64,000 nucleotides of DNA from Amaurobius ferox (taxonomy: Eukaryota > Arthropoda > Arachnida > Araneae > Amaurobiidae), in assembly GCA_951213105.1 (NCBI GenBank), contig OX578137.1, forward strand, positions 54,606,236 through 54,670,235. The letters are read 5' to 3'. Under the pieces are notes generated by a model, which had not been told where the DNA came from, did no database searches, and saw only the letters and a list, made by a program, of their open reading frames with translations. Positions 34,141 to 46,408 of the stretch are shown piece by piece (the first letter of the stretch is position 1; each line of letters begins with the position of its first letter). Position numbers and translations under genes: made by a program.

Positions 34141-35480
34141 ATGGTTTTATATTTATCATATAATATTTTACAAAAGCTATTTTAATGTTTAGATAGATAT
34201 CTCATTTTTTTTTTATTTTTCTTTTCATTTCAAAATCGATATGCTTTAAAAAGTAAAAAGAATTGTTTTCTTATAAGACATTTCCACTGCAAAATTTTCT
34301 TTTTACACATACTTTCTGAAAGTAAGCATAAAATGAAAAACCGAAAATATAAAAATATGTAGTACACAAAGAAGCAAATACAAAAATGTTATTCAATTTG
34401 TCTCCTAAGTCGACATGTTTCCATTTGCAAAATGAACGGCAGAGAATAACTGATTTTGAAAAGTCACGGTTGTAGAAACAAGGTTTTTATTTTGTTCACT
34501 TTTATTTTGTTTTAAAATATCCAGAAGTATAAATAATCGTGAGATTGGGATTTGAAAGCATATACTATATGACTTATTTGCAGCATTTGAAACTAGAAAC
34601 TTACTGTAAGCAATAAGTAAGCTCAAAGAGTAAGCAAAAAAAAATATTTGACTTTGCCTAAGTTCTAAGTTAATTAACATTTTTTTAATATTATTTTGTT
34701 AAAACATGAATAATATTTTCATTCATTTGTACACTGTTACATAATCACACTAAATAATATTGTACACATTACTTGTTTAATAATAAAAGTTTATTTTATG
34801 CAAGCGTTAAATCTTAATCAAGACGTCCCGTCTTTGGACATTTTCTGGATACATGAAACATCACACTTTAAAACTGTTGACAGTGTATCAAATACAGCTG
34901 TTGTGTGTTACATCATCTGACATCAAAGAAGTAAAATTTTAACCCTCAAGTTTATTTTTTATGTTTTTTTCTTTAAGAACAATATCTGACATTCAATTTA
35001 CTTACGATGTTATGTGATACACGAAGTAAGACGGTCAAGTTTAAATAATCAGACCATGTTGTTCATTTCATTCACGTTAACTTACGGAACTCTTTCTTTA
35101 GAATATAATATTACATTCAAGTATTTGAAATGACAAAATATTAGATATAATATTATTTGTCGAACATTTCTTTCAAATTAGAAGTACCATGAATAATGTA
35201 TCAATGATTCGTCAGTAATAGGATTGTCTTGCATATTTCGAATGCTAAGTGTGGGGCCAGGATACATATTAGCAGTGTTAATGTACATAGATTTATGATA
35301 TCTAACAAGCCAGACAAAAGCCCTGACTTGTAGCACCAGTTACGACATGGCCCGAGAGGACAGGAGAGCAATAAATAAAAACGCTTAAAATACAGGTGTG
35401 GTTAGGTTAGAAAATCAAAAGGAAGCCAAAGCTGAAACCATGCCGATTGGTTAAAGAATTAACCAAAGAAAAAGCATCGC
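34141..35480. other. Unassigned AT-rich DNA
   Basis: No gene seen. The 91-codon minus frame at 34405-34680 has no recognisable domain. Confidence 0.5.
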
Positions 35481-35960
35481 CCTGAGGACAGTCAATGAGA
35501 TACTGTCGGCGTATCTGGACCTCAGGCGAGACGATGTGGCAACAGGCAGAAAATTCAACACACAGGAGCCCTTATTCAGATAGAGAAGACGAATTCATTA
35601 ACATACACATTCCTTCAATGAGTAGTCGATATTTTAAATGGCGTGATGCAGTCAATATTAAGAAATGGTGTGAAGAGTCCACTTTAAAAATTGAGATGCT
35701 ATGTGGGTCGAAAGTGTGTTTTTGCAGTCAGTATGCAGAAAGTGATATGGTGTCGAAAGCCCAGACCATCCGTCTCGTCCGAGGACTTAGAGAAACCATT
35801 TGGATGGCCGGAAGTGATATGGTGTGACGATATTCAGTCATTATTCAAATACTGAGAGGAGGTGCAGCAGAGTGATCTACATTCTGTTCAACGTCTAAAG
35901 ACAATAACAGAAGTATGTACCAGTCAGCGGTTATAGTAGGTCATAATGATTTTAGGCAAA
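35481..35960. repeat. GC-richer segment with an interspersed motif
   Basis: Contains an unrecognised 110-codon plus frame (35495-35827). The phrase cccagaccatccgtctcgtc (35760) and the following cgaggactt resemble cccagaccatccgactcacc (56929), followed by caagaactg, so part of this is an interspersed repeat. The phrase agtgatatggtgt occurs twice (35740, 35813). Confidence 0.4.
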
Positions 35961-36179
35961 TAAATGTCCGGTCTCACCCACTTAGTCTCCTCCTTAAATA
36001 TATATCTCTATATTCAATGTAAGTGAATCGTAAATGTACATGTTTAATAAATAATATTTATTTTAAAGTTTAAAATGATGGAAGTTAATTTTGTAGTACG
36101 TGAACATATTTATATTTTAAGAACTCGCACAAAGAATTTATGGTAGGTTATAATGCGGCAACAATGCAATGTCCAGAAC

Positions 36180-36985
36180 GTTCTGGTAACCTACCTAGAA
36201 GGATGAATCTTTGTACTTATACCGTATATTGTTGTACACATATCAATTTATAATATCGATTAGGGTACAAGACATAACGGATCAATATTTATAATTTACC
36301 TCAAATGGACGGGGGAAAATGAGGATTCGAAAAGTGTTTTTAAAGACCGTCCAGAAGCACCTCAGTTAACCTAGAAAGCTGTATCTGTGCACACTTACAG
36401 ACTGTGTCACAGAACCTAACGGACACATATTTTCGATTTATCATCCTGTAGTGGGGTTTTATAAGGGTCTTTCCAAATTTTCCGGAAGCAAACCCGTTGA
36501 CCTAAAATGCTGAATTTTTGAACATAGATTATGGTACATAACCCATTACAGTCGGACTTTCTATTTACCCTCCCGAAGGTGGAGAAAATGGTGAGGGTAC
36601 AAAACATAACGGACCAATATTTACAATTTACCTCAAATAGGCGCAGAAAATGGGGATTCGGAAAGTCTTACAAGACCGTCCAAAAGCACCTCAGTTAATC
36701 TAGAAATCTGTTACTGTACACTTACGGACTGTGTGACAGAACCTACCGAAAACATATTTTCAATTTACCCGCCTGTGGCGGGGCTTCAAAAGGGTCTTTT
36801 CAAACTCTCCGGAAGCAAAGCCGTTGACCTAAAATGCTGAATCTTTGAACATAGTACAGATTATGATACACAATCTATTAGAGTCGGATTTTAGATTTAC
36901 CCTCTCGAAGGTGGAGAAAATAGTGAGGGAAATCGAAGACACACTGACGACACTTGGTGACCCAGAAAGCTGAGTTTGCACTTTT
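36180..36985 (+). repeat. Satellite-like array with two-part repeat
   Basis: Six diverged landmark blocks (of the form gttgacctaaaatgctgaat) occur at 36188, 36366, 36497, 36695, 36824 and 36956. The two central stretches, starting aacggatcaatattta (36277) and aacggaccaatattta (36608), are nearly identical for about 330 bases. Each of these is made of two related halves. This is a higher-order repeat. Confidence 0.85.
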
Positions 36986-37280
36986 ATCTGAATTTTTGCA
37001 CTATTGACGAAATAAAAGGCAGTGGTAAAATATCTCAGAACCAATGTAAAGTCCCACTGAAAACCTAAACATTTAAAACTCGACCACGACCTAAATGGTT
37101 CAATTTTCTATTGAGACAATTATTTCGAATCCAACTACAAAAAATTGTTAAACAATGTAAGCTTACAAAACGAGTGTCATTCTAATTTTTTTCAGAGTGT
37201 TAGTTTCTCTATCTTTGAAGGTTTAAATATTAGTATTCATTAGCAAAAACACTTTGAGCAAAGGAGTAGGAAAACTATAT

Positions 37281-37436
37281 CAAGCATAAGCAAAAGCAAG
37301 CGTAAATTAATAAAACAAAGCAGCGTAAGCAAGCGTAAATTAATAAAACAAAGCAAGCGTAAATTAATAAAACAAAGCAAGCGTAAATTAATAAAACAAG
37401 CATAAGCAAGCGTAAATTAATAAAACAAAGCAGCAT
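37281..37436 (+). repeat. 24-bp minisatellite
   Basis: Five copies of aagcgtaaattaataaaaca with short aag/cag linkers. Units start at 37298, 37331, 37355, 37379 and 37408. Some units carry an extra ten-base cataagcaag or cagcgtaagc. Confidence 0.92.
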
Positions 37437-37985
37437 ACTGCTCTTTAGAGAATATGTTGTATACCCGAATTCAGGGCAAGCATAAACGACACCCGTCCCA
37501 CCCTAAGGTATACGAAAAGAATGATCAATCTTCACGGCAGCAATCCTGCCCCAACAATCATACAACCACGGCATAGCCACACAGGCGAAGCCACCCTCAC
37601 GCCCAAACCCAACGTAAGTCCGGATCCCCGGCAGTCCGCGCCGACACCAAGGGCATCAAGCATGCCACCAGGAGACCGACACCGACAAGAAACAACGCAG
37701 CAGCCCACACTGCGACAGTGGTCCCCATGGGTGAAGTCCGGCGACAGTGGTCGAATTCAGGGCAAGATAAACCGACAAAACCGAAGTTTAAATGGGCATA
37801 AATGAAGACAAAGTTTGATATAAATGCACAAGTTATGGATTAATAATCCATCTGAGAAAGCCAGTCAGAAAGCAGAATGAAGAACTGCCTAACCCATCTG
37901 AAACAGAAAACAAACACATAGATTGGACTGCTCCAAAATACAATATAAATGTTCCAAAAAAAAATTAAAAAACCCAAAAGGAAAA
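37437..37985. other. GC-richer segment, unrecognised
   Basis: A 94-codon plus frame at 37521-37805 is Pro/Ser/Arg-rich and matches no family I know. gaattcagggcaag occurs at both 37468 and 37753, bordering most of it, as a direct repeat. Confidence 0.3.
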
Positions 37986-37989
37986 AAAA

Positions 37990-39360
37990 ATACATAAAAA
38001 TTACATCGAAAAAAATGTATATTGTAATTTCATTCATTAGCTTTTCCATTTGAATCGAATCGATAATAAGAACAGCAATGTATACTGCTTACACATTACA
38101 TCGTTTGTTCAATACTGCCATAAAATATTCTAAGTACTTCTAATTCTGTTTCACTACATGCCGTTTAATAGCTTACTTATAAAGCGTTTCTAAATGTTTT
38201 CGATTGTTATAGGCATGTTTTATTTGTCGCGCTCCTTATCCCACTTGGTCTAGGATGAGCTAAACCAAGTTCAAAAGACAATTAACCTTGAATTCGTTTA
38301 GAAGCAGAATTGGATTTTTCCAGTAAACCTGTCATTTGATAGACTGTACTGTATAATTATGTAATACAGGAAAGAAGATGACCAGTCGCTGCAGAACCGG
38401 CAATTGCACTTGGTTTTAAGTGGGTATGTATATTCTCCATACAATCTTGATAGATCCAAATGCCAATTTCTGAATCTTGAAATGGGAGCCTGCTCCCACC
38501 TCTCTTGAGAGAAGTCAAGGACTGCACCGGGTCGATGTTCAAGAAACTAGTCGCTCATAGGAGACTTCCTCCAACTCACATTTTCCAAGACCTTTTCCTT
38601 TGCTTATAATCTTATCGAAAGTTAACCTACAAAGCGATGGTAATTTGTCTTAAAAATCCCATGTATCCAGGGTGTTGGACATTTTCTTTGATATTAACTT
38701 GGAAAAGGATACACTGAATATGTATTTGACGATTTTAAGATGTTTTAGTGTTTCAATGATATGTACTTGAGATTGATCAATAGCTCTCTACCAAATTCTC
38801 AGAAGTTGAATTGAGCTTTCGTTATTGGTTAGAACCCGAATCAAATTATTTATATATGACTATAACAAATAATTCAAGTGCTTTGTTAATGATCCGGATT
38901 TTTCTGTGGTAAAGGGTAAACGTGTGTAGCTTCATTTTGTCAAATACGTAAGGCAACCAAAAATAAATGTCTGACTTGGCCTCATTGTCTATTAATTTTA
39001 CCTGGACATAGTGGAATAGACTTCACACCTTGGTTAGTTTTGGAAGCACGATCCCGACATACTTCATCCATTCCGTCTAGAATGGCATAATTGCTAACCC
39101 TTATTACTAGTTTTAATGTTTATTTCAGGATGTTTTGGAAGGGCAGAGATTGAAACTTACTGGCCATTACATAGAGTTTATATATATAAATAGTATCATG
39201 ATGTCTGACAAGTTTCGAGAAACAGTTTTAAAAGCTGTGATTTCCCCATAAAGGAATCAATCAAACATATGCCCTAACATTCCATTTTCTGAAACAAGAA
39301 AAATAAAAAAAGGCACAAACATATTTTCCTTGCTCTAAATTTAGATGAGAAAGTACTTAT
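37990..39360 (+). repeat. Diverged duplicate, copy 1 (split)
   Basis: Blocks ttgtaatttcattcattag (38023), cttacacattacatcgtt (38088), ccgtttaatagcttactta (38161) and cgattgttataggcatgttt (38200) recur in the same order at 40897-41122. After about 980 bases of unrelated sequence the match resumes at acaagtttcgagaaacag (39209) and runs to 39360 (equivalent to 41131-41280). Confidence 0.75.
38225..39205. other. About 980 bp present only in duplicate copy 1
   Basis: In the sister copy the flanks of this stretch lie within about ten bases of each other. It is therefore either an insertion here or a deletion there. It contains no recognised transposase, and I found no inverted ends or target duplication at its borders. 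Confidence 0.55.
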
Positions 39361-39371
39361 TAGTAATTATA

Positions 39372-40745
39372 CACGCACGGACAATGAAAGTTGCGCAGCA
39401 AGTCGAAAACATGGTAAAACCGAGAAATGATGCAAATGGCTAGAAGGCAGGCTGGTAGGAAAATGATCCCAGTTTGCTCTGATTGCGTATGACCGTACAC
39501 CCCTAAGTGGCGCTGAGCCAGCGGCCTTATCAACCGGCGTATAGTCGACGCCCCATCAATGCAAGATGCTTCGGCCGAAGCAAGCATGAGTAAGGAGTGA
39601 TAAAATGATGGGTTGATGCCAGAAACATCGATATACGCAATGGACGGACTTTGGGAGAGGCTTTATCATAGGGTTGAAAAACGCAGGGTGGTCAGAGCGC
39701 TGGATTGCCCGTCACGTGGATCGTTCGAACTATACCGTCCGACGGTGTTGGGACTTCTCACGGAACGCCACCCAGACACGGAGGATCGGCTCTGGACGGA
39801 TCAGGTATACCACGAGTAGAGAGGATCGAATGATCGTGCAGCAGGCACGTATAGTGCCCGCGGTGACCGGATCCGCGATACAGGCACACGTAATGGCTCC
39901 TGCGTGCCCGCGAACCATATCTAGAAGCCTAAAGGAAGCTAATCTGCGATCCCAGCATCCTTTACGTATGCTGCCGTTAGCACTGGAGCATCGGCGGCTC
40001 CGGTTTCAGTGGCGCCGGGCCAGATCACCGTGTAACGCCACAGATTGGCGATGTGTGGTGTTTAGCAATGAGTGTCGCTTCGTTTCGGGAACCAATGATC
40101 ATCATGCCCGGGTGTGGAGATTCCCTGCACAATGCCACAATCCCAACCTCGTTATCGAGCGCCATACCAGTCCCACTGCAGGAGTCATGGGGTAGGGAGC
40201 CATAGCCTACGACAGCCTATCCACTCTAGTAGTGGTATCTGGAACACTGACGGACCAGTGGTACGTGGATGAGATTCTACGGTCACATGTGCTCCCATTC
40301 GTTGCTGGGATTCCCGGTACGCAATTCCAGCAGAATAATGGCCGGCCGCACACGGCTCGGGTAGCTCAGCCCTGCCTGAGTCATGTCCAGGCACTTCCTT
40401 GACCAACCCGCTCCCTAGACCTGTCACACATATCGTGAATGTGTGGGACCAGTTGAAACGCCAGCTACCTCGTTGCTGCAATCTTCGGGATTTGGATCTT
40501 CCGCAGGACAACATCAGGCATCTGTTTGACACCATGCCATACAGTATTGCTGCTTGTATTGCAGCATGAGGTGGTGCGACGCGCTATTAAGGATGATCGA
40601 ACTGTGTACCACAGCTCCATCTCTAAGTTTTCTGCTGCTTTGCATATGCGATTATATATAACATCATCTGTATCTTTGCATCAATAAAATTGCAGGTCTA
40701 TTCAATGCGTCCTTCTTGATGCGCAACTTTCATTGTCCGTGAGTG
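39372..40745 (+). mobile_element. Tc1-like element
   Basis: The ends are inverted: CACGCACGGACAATGAAAGT (39372) and, on the other strand from 40745, CACTCACGGACAATGAAAGT. The match continues through TGCGCA. Both sides carry TA (39370-39371, 40746-40747). At about 1.37 kb it has normal Tc1 length and one transposase relic. It sits at the right border of duplicate copy 1. Confidence 0.92.
39674..40569 (+). pseudogene. Tc1-like transposase, all catalytic acids lost
   Basis: The 174-codon frame 39674-40195 covers the second DNA-binding helix region (WIARHVDRSNYTVRRCW), a QTRRIGSGR hinge and the start of the catalytic domain, TDWRCVVFSNECRFVSG. A stop falls inside the GVMGWGAI-type block (GVMG then stop at 40193). 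The rest reads AIAYDSLSTLVVVSGTLTD, FQQNNGRPHTARV, and LDLSHISNVWDQL after a further stop and a frameshift. It ends LFDTMPYSIAACIAA with a stop at 40567. In the family the three acids lie in FSDE, QQDN and the PIE of the third motif. Here they read Asn, Asn and a non-acidic residue. The N-terminal start is also decayed. Confidence 0.9.
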
Positions 40746-40859
40746 TATATACTTCAAATTATGTGGAAACTGACATTATCTGATTTTAAGTTTTAATTTT
40801 TAACACAGATGACACATCACTATACACATAATAAATTATTCCGAGAACATTACTTTTGT

Positions 40860-41635
40860 AAAAAATTACGTATGAAATATCAAATAAACTCATTTGTATT
40901 GTAATTGCTTCTATTAGCTTTTTCATTTCACCCAATTTAAAGTAAAGCTCATTTGAAATAAGTGCAGTTATATCAAAAAATGATTCTATAATTTATTTCT
41001 TACACATTACATCATTAGTTCAGTACTGCAATAAAGACTTTTCGTTTAGTTTCATCGCATGACGTTTAATAGGTAGCTTATAAAACTGTTCTAAATGTCC
41101 TCGATTGTTATTGGCATGTTTTCTAAACCTTATTACAAGTTTCGAAGAAAAGTTTTGACACCTATCAATTTCCCCAAAAGCAAACAATCAAACATACGCC
41201 GTAACATTCCATTTCCCCAAAGAAGATAAAGAAATTCACAGACATATTTCTCTTGCTATACAATTTGATGAGAATTTATACCCGATGGCATCGTTTAAGG
41301 AACGTGATAACTTTTTTGCAGTTTAAGTTCCTAAAGTTTTATTTCCTTCGGAATGGTGTCACATGACGTACAATATATGATATATGTTTAAGGAATTATT
41401 TGTATGGTGTCAAAAATTGAAAATCGAATTTCCGATTTATTCGTCTTGGGTGCCCTAAAAAAGGATACAACAACTTTAGCATGAAGCCTTTGTACATGAC
41501 GTATCTTTGGATAAGATAATTATCTCTGAATCAAGAGAGTTACACTAATTTTTAGAACTGGATTCCTATCTTACGGTCTGTTACAAATTGGACCATAGAT
41601 CGTTGAGAATCAGGTAATATTCAAATCGTGTACCA
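40860..41635 (+). repeat. Diverged duplicate, copy 2, and first array unit
   Basis: 40897-41280 matches the two arms of copy 1 at 38.0-39.4 kb. It runs on into the block set that recurs through 46 kb: gacacctatcaatttccc (41158), gatggcatcgtttaagga (41284), gtcaaaaattgaaaatcg (41407). Confidence 0.75.
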
Positions 41636-41931
<296 letters not shown>

Positions 41932-41934
41932 GTA

Positions 41935-44900
41935 CTTACCCATCTAGTTCGTACACTTTTAAAATACTTTCTTCATACAACAGTGTGTGATAGTAAAAAA
42001 GTATTCAGCATGGTCTTATTAACTGCACTTGATCTATATTTTAGTGTTATTAAAATATTTTTTGAAACATTTTGCGTCTCAATATTTTTTATCGAAGCAA
42101 ATGATGAAACTACTCCATTAACTTGTATTTTAGCAAAGAAATAAAATACAAAAATCTTATGCTCCATACGTCCTGATGAGAACTTATAACCCATGCTAAC
42201 ATTTTTAATGCTCTTTATTAGTTTAAATAATTTTGCTGTCGTTGTCCACCTTAGCATTTTATGATTTTTCTAAGTGGATGATTGTCTGTATCAGACAATC
42301 CAAACTGCGATAAATAGAATTGGGATAAATAGAACAAAGCACAACCACAAATTTAAAAATGTCATTGTAATAAAATTTCGCAAGCTTCATTTCCGAATTT
42401 TCTCAAATATTTAACTAAATACTGTGTCATATAGAATTGTTTTCATATTTGTCTTTGAGTGTTCTTTAAATTGAAAGCGAATTCTTATGAGAGTCAATTT
42501 GCTGAAGTTATTATGGCATGATAATTTTATACTAGATTCTATCGTAAATTGAAACGTATTCAATAAACATATATAAGCTAATATATGTTTACTGAATATA
42601 ATGGGAAAGCATAAAACAGCAAAACCGAAGAAAGAACTTCAAATACCAAATTTTGTTTTTGAAATTTATTATACAAATGAAATCACTTTTGCTGGTTATT
42701 AAAGAACAATGTAAAATATTTTGAAAATAAGATTTAGTGAGTAAACATGCATTTCAGAAAACAAATTTTGACACCTATAATTTTCTCAAGAAGCAAACAA
42801 TCAAACACACGCAGTAACATTCCATTTCATCAAAGAAGGAAAAAAAAGTGAAAGACATATTTCTAGTGCTATACATTTTGATGATAATTTGTAGCCGATG
42901 GCATCGTTTAAGGAACGGGTAACTTAGAATTGCTTTTACTGCCGTTTAATTCCCTAAAGTTGTATTTCCTTCGGTATGTGGGTTATATGACGTACAATAT
43001 AGTGCTTAAAGGATTATGCGAATGATGTCAGAAATTGAAAATCGGATTTTCGATTTAGTTGTCTTGATACCCTTGAAAGAAATAAACGATTTTAGCATGA
43101 AGTCTTGTATAAGACTTATCTTTTAATATTGCACTAATCTTTGAATCAAGACTGTAGCACTAATTTTTATAAATGATTTCTAATCATAAATTTCACTGAA
43201 AAATGAACCATAGATCTTAGAATACTTTGGATTATTTTTTTCTGCCATTTTATCCTTTGGAGTTTCATGATTTTTTAATTTTTTGATATCCTGTATCAGA
43301 TAATCCACATGATTGCAATGAATAAAAAAAATCACAAATTTGAAATCACCATTGTAAGAAATTTCTTCAAGCAGAATTTTCAATATTTCATACATATTTA
43401 AATAAATGCTTCATCATATAAAATTGTTTTTATATTTTTGAGTGCTCTTTAGATTTAAAGTAAATTGTCACGAGGGTCATTTTGCAGGAGTTAATATTGC
43501 TTGCTCATTTTATACAAAATTCCATAGTAAATTGAAACTAATTCAATAAACATATATACGCTAATGAAAAAGAATAAAACCGGATAAATAAATACATTAT
43601 AAGAAATGACCAAAGAAACAACCGCAAATATCAAAATTTGGATTTTCCAACTTTTTTTAAATATTTGAAACCAGTTTTGATGGTTACTAGAAGAACACAA
43701 TGTAAAATGTTTGTAAATAAGATTTAGTGAGTAGACATACATTTTATAAAGAAGTTTTGCACACCGATAGGAAATTTTGACACCTATCATTTTCCCCCAA
43801 AGAAAACAATCAGACATACCCCGTAACATTCTATTTCCTCAAAGTAGGAAAAAATAGTCAAAGACATATTTTACTGGTTAAACATTTTGATGAGAATTTG
43901 TAGCCGGTGGCATCGTTTAAGGAACGTGATAACTTAGAACAACTTTTGTGCAGTTTTATTTCCTTCAACATGGGTGTTACATGACATATAATACATGATA
44001 TATGTTTAGATGATACATGATATATGATATTATTTGAATGATGTCAAAAATTGAAAATCGCGTTTTTGGTCTATTTGCCTTCGGTACACTTAAAATGGAA
44101 TCAACAATTCTGGCATGAAACCTTTGTACACGACTCATCTTTGAATGTGACACTTATCTTTTAATCATTAATGTGGCATTTATCCTTAGAAATGGGTTGC
44201 AACATTTTAGTAAATTTAATAAAGCGTATGACTAACTATATTATTCAAACTGCACTTGTAAAATACTTAACTCCCGTCGAAATTTTAATCATAGATCCAT
44301 GCTGATCAAACAATCTTCTATCCGTGTACTACATATGTGATATATATGTATGTGTGGTTTTTTCGGCAGTGTATTAGCTAAAAAACTATTTGGCTGATTT
44401 TACTGAAAATTAGCTATCAGTTGATTCACACTTCATCTTTTCCTGATCATGAAGAAGAGATACGATTTTGCTAAGAATCGTTTAAAATGATATGTAATTT
44501 ATCTTTGGAAATGGGTTGCAAAAATTTTGTAAATTGAATAATAGTTATGCCTAACTGCAATATTTAAAAGTTGCATGTAAAATACCTAAATCACGTAGAT
44601 CTTTGGAAATTGAACCATGGATCTACGTTGACGTAACAATATTTTTTCATTCACACTGCAGGTTGGATAATTATTTCAGTACTTGCACTTCTTACCCATT
44701 AACAGAATAAGAAAATTAAAAAATAATTATTAGCACATAAGGTATCTTCTTAATTTCAACACATATGATATCAGAATATTGCTGTGTCAAATTAGTTTAA
44801 AGTTAGATTTTTTTTCATTAAACAAAAGAATTCATTATTTTCACAATAATATACATTATGTCCGAGAAATATCGTAAAGTATTTATAGTACACATCCTAG

Positions 44901-46000
44901 ACATTATAAATACTACCTTAGTTAGAGTTATAAAATATAAATATAAAAATCCATGCTTTACCAATTATTTTGTTAAAATTATAGTGCTTTAATATACCGT
45001 TCCTCACAGGGTTACGAGGTTCTAGAAGTATTTTCACGGTAAAATCACAACATAATTACAGCGTTTTCCAAAAATTGAAAATCTATGAAAATCTTAGATG
45101 TGAATTTATGGTAGCCACATATAGCTGTTCATCTTCCTCAATATATTTAAAATAGATTCCGGAGGTCTTAAAACGCGCTTACTCGTCAAAAGAGATCGAA
45201 AAACTTTAGGAAAGACTATAATTTTTTCGTACAACAGCATGAAACAATAAAAAGTATTCTGGTATGGCCTTGTTGATTGCAATTGACGTATATGTCAGGG
45301 TTTATTATAAGTTTATTTGAAATATTTTAACGCTTATTATTTTTCTTTTCTCAAAGCAAAAAATCAAACTATACCGTTAACTTTCATTTTTCCTAAGAAT
45401 AAATAAAACACTGAAATATAACGCGTCATACGTCTTGGTGAGTACTTACATCCCACGGCAACGTTTAAAGTTCCTGATTACTTTGAATCACTCTTGCTGC
45501 TGTTTTACTTACCCCTTAGCGTTTCAGGATTTTTTAAAATGGATGATTTCCTATATCAGATAATCTACCTTATTGCGATAAATAAAATAAAGTACAACCA
45601 TAATTCTGAAACTGCTGTTGCAAGAAATTTGTTCAAGTTGAATTTTCGAATGTTCCGATATATTTAAATAAATACTTTACTAAAAATTGTATTTATATTA
45701 TTCTTTGAGTGTTCTTTAGATTTAGAGGAAAAAATTATTTGTGTCACTTTGAAGGAGTTGTTATTGCACGATAACTGCAAGATTCTACCCCAAATGAAAA
45801 ATAATTTAATAAATATATATAAGTTAATAAAATGCTTAAAACAGCATCATAATAAACCACTGAAAATCACATAAGAAACACTCAGAAACACCAAAAATGA
45901 ATTTTCAGATTTTCTTACATAATTGAAACCCTTTTTGGAGGTTACTAGATCACATTAAACAAGAAAGATCAATCATGCATAAGCATTGATTATGAAACAC
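41935..46000 (+). repeat. Array of diverged repeats of about 1 kb
   Basis: The same ordered blocks recur. Block P (gacacctatcattttccc and neighbouring caatcaaacata) is at 42769, 43779 and, decayed, at 42085 and 45345. Block Q (gatggcatcgtttaagga) is at 42897 and 43908, decayed at 42180 and 45455. Block S (gtatcagataatccacat) is at 42278, 43293 and 45556. Block T (aataaacatatataagcta) is at 42562, 43544 and 45813. A block with aagatttagtgagtaaacat is at 42727, 43718 and as a lone copy at 48028. Units at 42.77 and 43.78 kb are about 1010 bp apart. Reading frames are not conserved between units, so I take the array as non-coding. Confidence 0.8.
44160..44650 (+). repeat. Local duplication of about 340 bp within the array
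   Basis: tccttagaaatgggttgcaa (44183) and tctttggaaatgggttgcaa (44501) each lead into ttttngtaaatt-aata, taaaatacntaa and an atcnatgctg/ctacgttg block. Confidence 0.65.
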
Positions 46001-46408
46001 TTTCCAACTGAAATGTAATTTCATTTAAAAATTTCTAAAATGTGATTCATTCAGTGGTAATATCTTTTACATTATCACAGAACTACAGTAATTTATTATA
46101 CTTAAATATTTAAAACTGTATCGAAATATAAATCATCTGATTCTTTATGCAAAATCAATGAATATTTCATTCATATAACTTGTATTCCAGACTCCAGAGC
46201 TAAATAATTTTGTGTGAAAAAAATTCAGCAATTCTTATGTAATTCATCTTCACAATCGCTTGAGATATTTGCATTCTGCATATGTTAAAATTAGGCTTCC
46301 TTGAAGAAATAATAAAAGTTTAGGGATCATTTAAAATCACAACTATTGTAATTGCATAGGCACGGAATTTAGATACACAGATAATATATATGTGTATGTG
46401 TATGTACT
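46001..46408. other. Unassigned AT-rich DNA
   Basis: No gene or clear repeat. Confidence 0.45.

Noticed and set aside
37281..37436. CRISPR-like regular repeats
   Set aside because: Units are directly adjacent, with no unique spacers, in a eukaryotic context; this is a minisatellite. The same applies to 48247-48330.
37521..37805. 94-codon Pro-rich frame as a host exon
   Set aside because: No splice context, homologue known to me or codon pattern supports it. It is bordered by a direct repeat, so a repeat origin is as likely.
43491..43829. 112-codon minus-strand frame in the 1-kb repeat array
   Set aside because: The equivalent segments in sister units are interrupted by stops and shifts, so the frame is not conserved.
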